Translations under genes and position numbers: made by a program
Source: Longimicrobiales bacterium
GTDB lineage: Bacteria > Gemmatimonadota > Gemmatimonadetes > Longimicrobiales > Gaopeijiaceae
Reading direction: 5' to 3'
Length of the DNA: 46,920 bases
Assembly (NCBI GenBank): GCA_028278645.1
Contig: JANQDZ010000090.1
Coordinates: forward strand, 1 to 46,920
Part shown: one piece after another, positions 42,121-46,920 of the stretch
Layout of the letters: every line of letters starts with the position of its first letter
Position numbering within the stretch: position 1 is the stretch's first letter
The notes under the pieces: model-generated
Told to the model about the DNA's origin: nothing
What the model saw: the letters and a program-made list of their open reading frames with translations, nothing else
Database searches by the model: none

Positions 42121-43109
42121 GCCACCACCATCACCACCAAAGCTACCACTCCCACGCCAACTCCGACGTGGCCGACCAAGGTCCGGTCCACGATCACTTC
42201 CACGGGAGTCATGGAGATCGGAAAGCCCAGCGAACAAAAATGCGCTGGGTATTAGGCATCACCGCCGCCTTCATGGTGGCCGAGGTCGTGGGGGGAATCC
42301 TCGCCAATTCCTTGGCCCTGCTGGCCGACGCCGGCCACATGTTCACCGACGTGGCAGCCCTGGCTCTCTCTCTCGTTGCCATGCGTTTGGCCCAGCGGCC
42401 GCCAAGCCCTACCAAAACCTATGGGTACGTGCGGCTCGAGATTCTGGCGGCCCTCATTAACGGGGCCGCGCTGCTCTTCATCTCTTTTTTCATTCTGAAG
42501 GAGGCGTGGGAGCGCTTCCAGGCCCCGCCGGAGGTGGATGGTCCCCTTATGATGGGAGTCGCAGTCGTGGGCTTGGCCGTGAACGTGATTGGAGCGGTCC
42601 TCCTCCACAGTCACGCGGGGGAGAGCCTGAACGTACGCGGGGCATACCTCCACGTCCTCGGTGACTTGCTGGGCTCTGTAGGGGCCATCGTCGCCGGCAC
42701 CCTGATCCTGACAACCGGGTGGATGCTGGCCGATCCCATCATCTCGGTTGTGATCGCACTCCTCATTCTCTTCGGTGCGTGGCGGCTGGTCCGAGAGGCC
42801 ACTGACATACTCCTGGAGGGAGCCCCTCGAGGTTTGGACGTGGAGGCGCTCGTTGAGGACCTCAGGCAGATCGAGGGGTTGGAAGAGCTCCACGACGTCC
42901 ACGTGTGGACGCTCACCAGCGGGTTCGTGGCCATGAGCGGCCATGGGGTGATCGATGACCTGGACCAGCACAGACGGATCTTGGACGAAATCAATCGAAT
43001 ACTGAACCAACGTGGAATCTCCCACGTGACGTTCCAGCTTGAGCCGCGACCGCTCCATCGGATCGATGGGGCGGAGCTTCGGCCTGCTGATGACGGAGGA
43101 AGGACATGA
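42117..43109 (+). CDS. Cation diffusion facilitator, zinc-exporter type
   Basis: This is a 330-residue CDF protein, probably exporting Zn2+ (or Co2+/Cd2+) from the cytoplasm in exchange for protons. A histidine-rich cytoplasmic N terminus (SHHHHHHQSYHSHANSD is approximated by the first residues MSHHHHHQSYHSH, then HDHFHGSHG) precedes six membrane segments. Transport-site residues are HMFTD in TM2 (ALLADAGHMFTDVAALAL) and HVLGD in TM5. The C-terminal domain contains DVHVWTLTSGFVAMSGHGVI. The ATG at 42117 overlaps the antiporter stop by four bases. An open frame starting further upstream is antiporter DNA read in another frame. The stop overlaps the YjbQ start in the same way. Confidence 0.95.
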   Translation: MSHHHHHQSYHSHANSDVADQGPVHDHFHGSHGDRKAQRTKMRWVLGITAAFMVAEVVGGILANSLALLADAGHMFTDVAALALSLVAMRLAQRPPSPTKTYGYVRLEILAALINGAALLFISFFILKEAWERFQAPPEVDGPLMMGVAVVGLAVNVIGAVLLHSHAGESLNVRGAYLHVLGDLLGSVGAIVAGTLILTTGWMLADPIISVVIALLILFGAWRLVREATDILLEGAPRGLDVEALVEDLRQIEGLEELHDVHVWTLTSGFVAMSGHGVIDDLDQHRRILDEINRILNQRGISHVTFQLEPRPLHRIDGAELRPADDGGRT

Positions 43110-43504
43110 TCGTGTACCTCGAGGTTCGGACAAGTCAGCGAAACGAGATGGTAAACATCGGGCACCAGGTCCGGGACGCCGTGAGGGCTTCGGGTGTCAC
43201 GGACGGCGTCGTTCACCTCTGGTCCATGCACACCACTTGTGCCCTGACCGTGAACGAGAGCGCGGACCCGGATGTAGCCCGCGATATGGTCTGGAAAATT
43301 GGCGATCTCGTGCCGCACAATGAGGCGGAATACCGGCATGCTGAAGGGAACAGCGACTCCCATGTGAAGACGAGCTTGTTCGGCCCCGGGCTCACGCTCC
43401 TTATCCACGGAGGGGACATCATTCTGGGCACCTGGCAGGGAGTCTTCTTGGCGGAATGGGACGGCCCGAGAAGACGGCGTGTAGCCGTCAGGATTTCTTC
43501 TTGA
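43106..43504 (+). CDS. YjbQ family protein (UPF0047)
   Basis: This 132-residue protein of the UPF0047/YjbQ family, often annotated as secondary thiamine-phosphate synthase, has the family motifs LWSMHTTCALTVNE and EGNSDSHVKTSLFG. They are followed by LTLLIHGGDIILGTWQGVFL and EWDGPRRRRVAV. The conserved histidines probably form a ligand or metal site. The protein forms trimers in the cytoplasm in known structures. GGAGGAAGGA before the ATG is one of the best ribosome binding sites in the window. It overlaps the CDF stop by four bases and is the third and last gene of the antiporter-CDF-YjbQ chain. Confidence 0.93.
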   Translation: MIVYLEVRTSQRNEMVNIGHQVRDAVRASGVTDGVVHLWSMHTTCALTVNESADPDVARDMVWKIGDLVPHNEAEYRHAEGNSDSHVKTSLFGPGLTLLIHGGDIILGTWQGVFLAEWDGPRRRRVAVRISS

Positions 43505-43529
43505 CAACCACCCGGGACGGTTGATTAAT
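43501..43529 (+). promoter_or_regulatory. Candidate sigma-70 promoter of the acidic-protein gene
   Basis: TTGACA (43501-43506) overlaps the stop codon of yjbQ. After 17 bases follows ATTAAT (43524-43529), giving the same TTGACA-N17-RTTAATG form as at 6660. The 10-base palindrome ATGAATTCAT (43528-43537) covers the expected transcription start. The leader to the ATG at 43595 would be about 58 bases. Confidence 0.5.
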
Positions 43530-43594
43530 GAATTCATCGGCTACAGCCCCTGACCCTAGCTTCGACGTGGGTCCTCACGCTGGAGGAGAGGAGC

Positions 43595-43861
43595 ATGCAG
43601 GACGGATGGATCTGGGCGGACGATGAAGCCCTGTTTTCTGAGTTAGGGTTTGCCTGGGAGGACAACGCCGAGGAGGAGTGGGACGAGGACCTGGACTGGG
43701 AGGGAGGAGACGACGAGGACGACGACCTGGAAGAGGAATGGGATGAGGAAGACGAGGAAGAGGATGACGATGAGAAGTGGGCGGAGTGGGAGGCCAGTTT
43801 CCCCGAGGAGGACGACGACTCCCTGGGCCGGAAGCGCCACGGGCGTCCAGAATGGAACTGA
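43595..43861 (+). CDS. Extremely acidic 88-residue protein
   Basis: The ATG at 43595 follows GGAGGAGAGGAGC. The start is normal (QDGWIWADDEALFSELGFAW), after which about half of all residues are Asp or Glu (EEEWDEDLDWEGGDDEDDD, then EEEWDEEDEEEDDDE). Tryptophans recur at rough intervals of 6-12, and the end is basic (LGRKRHGRPEW). The predicted isoelectric point must be very low. There is no signal peptide or membrane segment. Such proteins can act as DNA mimics, cation or metal buffers, or chaperone-like tails, but none is supported directly. It has its own promoter candidate and a strong terminator, so it is monocistronic. It could follow from GAG/GAC repeat expansion. Confidence 0.7.
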   Translation: MQDGWIWADDEALFSELGFAWEDNAEEEWDEDLDWEGGDDEDDDLEEEWDEEDEEEDDDEKWAEWEASFPEEDDDSLGRKRHGRPEWN

Positions 43862-43910
43862 CCTGACGTAGATCGAGGGACCGTACGGCAGGGGAGGCCG
43901 ATTCAGATGG

Positions 43911-43944
43911 GGCCGCTCAACCGGGATGGTTGGGTGGCCTTTTT
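43911..43944 (+). terminator. Intrinsic terminator after the acidic-protein gene
   Basis: GGCCGCTCAACC (43911-43922), loop gggat, and GGTTGGGTGGCC (43928-43939) form a 12-bp stem with two G-T wobbles, followed by TTTTT (43940-43944). It lies 49 bases after the stop codon. Confidence 0.85.
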
Positions 43945-43972
43945 GCGTTTGGGGCCTGGCGCCCGGCATGCC

Positions 43973-44027
43973 GGTCCCCGGCGGATGGAATGTCGGTCCC
44001 CGGCGGATGGAATGTCGGTCCCCGGCG
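43973..44027. repeat. 22-bp tandem direct repeat (2.5 copies)
   Basis: The unit ggtccccggcggatggaat plus gtc occurs at 43973-43994 and 43995-44016 without a mismatch; an 11-base partial copy follows at 44017-44027. It overlaps the end of the palindrome CCGGCATGCCGG. It looks like slippage or duplication in a non-coding GC-rich spacer. Confidence 0.85.
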
Positions 44028-44189
44028 TCCCCCTCGCTCCTCCGCTTCGCACGGGCGGCGGGTCCGTTCGGCCCCTAACCGCCCGAGAGTCGCAGCGGGG
44101 GATCCCGGGGGCCCTCCATTGCCTTGCGGTTGGCAGCCCCTTACCTGTGACAGTGGCACACCCTTTGTCCCGCAGCCATTGGAAGAACC

Positions 44190-45122
44190 ATGAATGATTC
44201 CGCTCCCGCCCTCCGCGTTTTTAAGGCGGCCTTCCTTGTGGCGGCAGCCGTCGCGCTATCGGCGTCGGCTGTTGCGGGTCAGACGGTCCCGACGGTAGGC
44301 GAAGGCGCCCCGTCCAGCGACCCCTTCCCCGTGGGTAGCGGTGTGGTGACCGTCGACTTCAAAGGGACGCCTCTGAACCTGCACTACTACAAGCCGGGTT
44401 CCTATTCGGGCCAACAGTTCATTGTGGTGTTCCACGGAGCCTCCCGAACTGCGGCCAGGTACAGGAACAGCTCGGTACTGATGGCTGAGAGGTCGCACTC
44501 CTTGGTGGTCGTGCCCGAGTTCGACGCGGAGCGGTTCCCCAATCGCACTTACCAGTTCGGGGGCGTGTTCAGGGAGGATGGGTCTGTGGCCGAGCCGGAC
44601 GAGTGGACCTACGCCTACGTTCCCCTGATCGTGGACTACATCCAGGAGCGGGAGGGCGACCCGGATATGACCCACTTCTTCTTGGGGTTCTCTGCCGGCG
44701 GTCAGTTCACCGGGCGGATGACTGCCATGCAGGATTCGGAGGCTGAGCGGATCGTGGTCACCAGTTCCGGTTCCTGCATCTTTCCGACCCGGGAGATGAG
44801 GTTCGGCCTCGGGTTTGGCGGACTTCCGGACCATCTGAGCGACGACGAAAGGATCCGGCGTTTTCTGGCACAACCGATCACGGTCTACATCGGGACCAAC
44901 GACACGGAATTGGCCCAGCTGCCCACGGGTTCGGCCTATGATCAGGGCGTGCACCGGTATTCCCGGAACATCCGCTGGTTTAATGAGGCCATGGACCTGG
45001 CCTACGAGAATGAATGGGAGTTCAACTGGCGTCTGGTCATCGCCGACGGACCTGCCCACACCCCGAAGGAGGTGTTTGATCACCCGCAGACGGAGAATGC
45101 GCTGTTCGGGCACCGGCGTTGA
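44190..45122 (+). CDS. Secreted alpha/beta hydrolase, esterase/depolymerase-like
   Basis: This 310-residue protein has a signal peptide (FKAAFLVAAAVALSASAVA, cleavage near AGQ). The hydrolase core shows FIVVFHGASRTAARYRNSS (oxyanion region), a long helix YAYVPLIVDYIQE and the nucleophile elbow FFLGFSAGGQ with Ser168. An acid region YIGTNDTEL and the histidine in ADGPAHTPKEVF complete a plausible triad. The pattern resembles LpqC/poly(3-hydroxybutyrate) depolymerase-type and feruloyl-esterase-like enzymes; the substrate is unknown. GGAAG precedes the ATG. It is not obviously co-transcribed with the sigma factor gene, which starts 155 bases downstream. Confidence 0.82.
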   Translation: MNDSAPALRVFKAAFLVAAAVALSASAVAGQTVPTVGEGAPSSDPFPVGSGVVTVDFKGTPLNLHYYKPGSYSGQQFIVVFHGASRTAARYRNSSVLMAERSHSLVVVPEFDAERFPNRTYQFGGVFREDGSVAEPDEWTYAYVPLIVDYIQEREGDPDMTHFFLGFSAGGQFTGRMTAMQDSEAERIVVTSSGSCIFPTREMRFGLGFGGLPDHLSDDERIRRFLAQPITVYIGTNDTELAQLPTGSAYDQGVHRYSRNIRWFNEAMDLAYENEWEFNWRLVIADGPAHTPKEVFDHPQTENALFGHRR

Positions 45123-45277
45123 GCAGGTGGCTGCAGTTCCCTGCGGGTTTGGATGCTCCAGGGTGGCTGCGGCACTTGAGATGACGGTCCCCGGATTCCC
45201 GACATGTCACACTCCCCCTTGCGACCCTGTATCACTACTGTGTCCCAGCAGATTGAGTGAAAACCCAAGGGGAGCCA

Positions 45278-46171
45278 ATGACGAGCATTGAACCTCCGTC
45301 GAGCCCGTTCCGGACGGAGGAGGCGGCGGAAAGTACAGACCGAAAGACAGTGGCAGCGGCGGTGAGCGGTGACCAGAAAGCTCTCGCAGCTTTGGTCGAT
45401 CGACACCAACCATGGATCTACAACCTCGCCTTCCGAATGGTGATGGTTCCGCAGGATGCGGAGGACGTGACGCAGGAGGTCCTGGTGAAGGTCCTCACCA
45501 AACTCGGGACCTACGATCCAGACAAAGGCGCCTTTCGGACCTGGCTTTACCGCATCGTCGTCAATCACGTTCTGAACATGAAGTCCCGCGGCTACGAGGA
45601 CGCCATCACAGGGTTCGACACCTACTATTCCTTCGTGGAACAGGTGCCGGACATGGATCCGGACGATACCCCCGAGACGGCGCTCATCACGGAAGACCTG
45701 AAGATCGGATGCGTGATGGGGACGCTCCTGTGCCTGGACCGGACCCAGCGTTTGGCTTTCCTTCTGACCGTGGTGTTTGGGGCTACGGACGCCCTGGGGA
45801 GCGAGCTGCTGGGGGTGAACAAGGCCAGCTTTCGCAAAACCCTCTCTCGTGCTCGTGGGAAGCTTCGCCAGTACATGAGCGGCAACTGCAGCCTCGTGGA
45901 TCCCGACGCGCCGTGTCGATGCAGGAAGAAGGTGAAGACGTTCATTGAGTCGGGGGCGTATTCAGCGGATCGCCTGAATTACCTCGTTGCTGAACGGCCT
46001 GCCATGGAGGAGATCGTGGCTCGGGTCGAGGAGAGGTACGAGGAGGAAATCGATCCACGTATCCAGGAGCTATTCCAGTCCCACCCGTTCTACTCCGGGA
46101 AGGACATGGGTCCATGGCTGGAGGAGCTCCTCAGTACCTCGGAATTCGAGGCCATCTTCACACTCAACTGA
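45278..46171 (+). CDS. ECF-type sigma factor with cysteine-containing C-terminal extension
   Basis: The ATG at 45278 follows AAGGGGAG at ideal spacing (297 residues); a GTG at 45257 in frame is less likely. Region sigma-2 (about 35-105) has ALAALVDRHQPWIYNLAFRM, AEDVTQEVLVKVL and FRTWLYRIVVNHVLN. Sigma-4 (about 140-200) has LCLDRTQRLAFLLTVVFGA, a weakly conserved helix-turn-helix ELLGVNKASFRKTLSRARGKL. The extra ~97 residues start with GNCSLVDPDAPCRCRKK (Cys204, Cys213, Cys215, C-X8-C-X-C) and continue with a charged helical part ending LEELLSTSEFEAIFTLN. The extension may bind metal or sense redox or alkylation. No anti-sigma gene is adjacent; a DNA alkylation repair gene starts 17 bases after the stop. 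Confidence 0.88.
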   Translation: MTSIEPPSSPFRTEEAAESTDRKTVAAAVSGDQKALAALVDRHQPWIYNLAFRMVMVPQDAEDVTQEVLVKVLTKLGTYDPDKGAFRTWLYRIVVNHVLNMKSRGYEDAITGFDTYYSFVEQVPDMDPDDTPETALITEDLKIGCVMGTLLCLDRTQRLAFLLTVVFGATDALGSELLGVNKASFRKTLSRARGKLRQYMSGNCSLVDPDAPCRCRKKVKTFIESGAYSADRLNYLVAERPAMEEIVARVEERYEEEIDPRIQELFQSHPFYSGKDMGPWLEELLSTSEFEAIFTLN

Positions 46172-46188
46172 CCCTTTCGGAGGCCCTG

Positions 46189-46920
46189 ATGGATGGGAAC
46201 GCAGGAGTACCCATCACCCCGAGAAACGCGGCCGCAGAGGCGCTGGCCTACTTCAACGCGAACGCCGACCAGGAACGAGCCGCCAAACTCCAGAGGTACT
46301 TCAAGGATCCGGTGAACTACTTCGGGGTCGAGTGGGGCCCCTTCAAGGAGTGGAAGGCCGAGTTCATCGGGCGGTTGAAGGCCCAGTGGGGGATCGAGGA
46401 AGCAGTGGAGTTCTGCGAGGTGATGCTGGAGGACTCCCACATGGAATCGCGGGGAATCGGGTATCAGGTGGTAGGTGCCTTCGTGGAGGATGCCGGCCCC
46501 GATCTACTCGCACGTGTCCATGAATGGCTCGAAGGGTACTGCGGAAACTGGGGCCTGGTGGACAACCTGGCGCCATCGGTTCTCTCTCCCCTGCTTCGGA
46601 AGTACCCGGATCTCGTCTCGAACGTGAAAAACTGGACGTCCTCCCCGAACCAATGGGTCCGAAGGGGAGCCGCCGTCGGATTCGTGGAGTTGGTGGGTGA
46701 GGACAAGTTCCGGAAAGCTGCCTACGAGGTGACGACGGGTCTTCTGGACGACAAGGAGGATCTCACCCACAAAGCCGTAGGGTGGCTTCTGAGGGAGGCC
46801 GGGAAGGTGGACCGTGACGAGCTCGAGAGATACCTCCTCGAGCAAGGACCACGCTTGCCCCGCACCACACTCAGGTATGCCATCGAGAAGTTTCCGAAGG
46901 AGGATCGGAAGCGGCTCATG
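46189..46920 (+). CDS. AlkD-like DNA alkylation repair glycosylase (cut by window end)
   Basis: The frame opened by the ATG at 46189 (CGGAGG upstream) stays open for 244 codons to the last base of the window, so the 3' end is missing. The product is helical with HEAT-like repeats. Motifs agree with AlkD: NWGLVDN (Trp121 and Asp125, the catalytic aspartate with its aromatic neighbour four residues before) and WVRRGAAVGFVEL about 34 residues later, with a basic residue at the expected place. AlkD removes N3- and N7-alkylated purines without base flipping. It follows the ECF sigma gene by 17 bases on the same strand and is very probably co-transcribed. Confidence 0.85.
   Translation, partial: MDGNAGVPITPRNAAAEALAYFNANADQERAAKLQRYFKDPVNYFGVEWGPFKEWKAEFIGRLKAQWGIEEAVEFCEVMLEDSHMESRGIGYQVVGAFVEDAGPDLLARVHEWLEGYCGNWGLVDNLAPSVLSPLLRKYPDLVSNVKNWTSSPNQWVRRGAAVGFVELVGEDKFRKAAYEVTTGLLDDKEDLTHKAVGWLLREAGKVDRDELERYLLEQGPRLPRTTLRYAIEKFPKEDRKRLM

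Larger units (their letters stand above)
43862..44189. other. Non-coding GC-rich stretch with terminator and tandem repeats
   Basis: These 328 bases have no supported gene. They hold a strong terminator (43911-43944), a perfect 12-bp palindrome CCGGCATGCCGG (43963-43974), two and a half 22-bp direct repeats (43973-44027) and a GC-rich spacer. Short ORFs here run across the repeats and have no homology-like character. No promoter with confidence was found for the hydrolase gene at 44190. Confidence 0.6.

Noticed and set aside
42117-42190. Histidine run in the CDF N terminus as a cloning tag
   Set aside because: Histidines are spread over the whole N-terminal tail (HSH, HDHFHGSH), as is natural for zinc-exporting CDF proteins.
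43907-44197. Short ORFs across the 22-bp repeats
   Set aside because: Their sequence follows the repeat and GC-rich composition, with no ribosome binding site and no conserved-looking segment; they start within the terminator.
1-46920. CRISPR arrays, tRNA/rRNA genes, transposases, phage genes
   Set aside because: I looked for regular spaced repeats, cloverleaf ends and recombinase motifs and saw none; the only tandem repeat is the 22-bp one at 43973.

Overview
The window looks like chromosomal DNA of a GC-rich, diderm (Gram-negative) bacterium. Lipopolysaccharide core genes (Kdo transferase, a heptosyltransferase-type GT9, a GT4), lipoprotein signals, a Tat-exported Gfo/Idh/MocA lipoprotein, large FtsX/MacB-type 'ADOP' permeases with a PadR regulator, an S9 peptidase and frequent GTG/TTG starts together suggest Gemmatimonadota or a neighbouring phylum such as Acidobacteriota. 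That placement is an inference from gene content. I saw no tRNA, rRNA, CRISPR array, insertion sequence or prophage.

Layout. 1-630: the end of a secreted protein and a small ABM-like protein. 645-3980 (minus): a lipoprotein alpha/beta hydrolase followed by an ABC exporter. 4111-6610: an orphan small gene, a Tat lipoprotein of the GH109-like Gfo/Idh/MocA group with a leader hairpin that covers its ribosome binding site, and a small secreted protein with its own terminator. 6757-8985 (plus): a prolyl-oligopeptidase-type peptidase. 9020-23452 (minus): nine tightly packed genes read in the order GT9, GT4, Ntn-type acylase lipoprotein, LuxR/AAA regulator, D-amino acid dehydrogenase, NamZ-type exo-muramidase, an exported phosphodiesterase-EEP nuclease fusion, an SGLT-type symporter and a quinone oxidoreductase. 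Divergent from it (23572-26137, plus) are waaA and an overlapping membrane-anchored PHP-like protein.

26225-33024 holds a small basic protein (plus), then minus-strand dnaE with a beta-rich protein downstream, two tandem outer-membrane-like paralogues and a lipoprotein. 33228-38729 holds two convergent ADOP permeases, one with its PadR regulator. 38808-40721 (minus) is an alkyltransferase-like protein and NadB. 40801-43504 (plus) is a translationally coupled antiporter, CDF zinc exporter and YjbQ. The rest (plus) is an extremely acidic 88-residue protein with a promoter and terminator of its own, a secreted esterase-like hydrolase, and an ECF sigma factor with a cysteine-containing C-terminal extension, followed at once by an AlkD-like DNA glycosylase cut by the window end.

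How the genes may work together. The long minus-strand run could be a cell-wall or amino-sugar scavenging unit with its own ATP-binding LuxR regulator: a periplasmic acylase and phosphodiesterase/nuclease, sugar uptake, cytosolic MurNAc release and D-amino acid oxidation. At the right end, a sigma factor with a possible metal or redox site may control alkylation repair. Both are hypotheses drawn from gene order and visible motifs.
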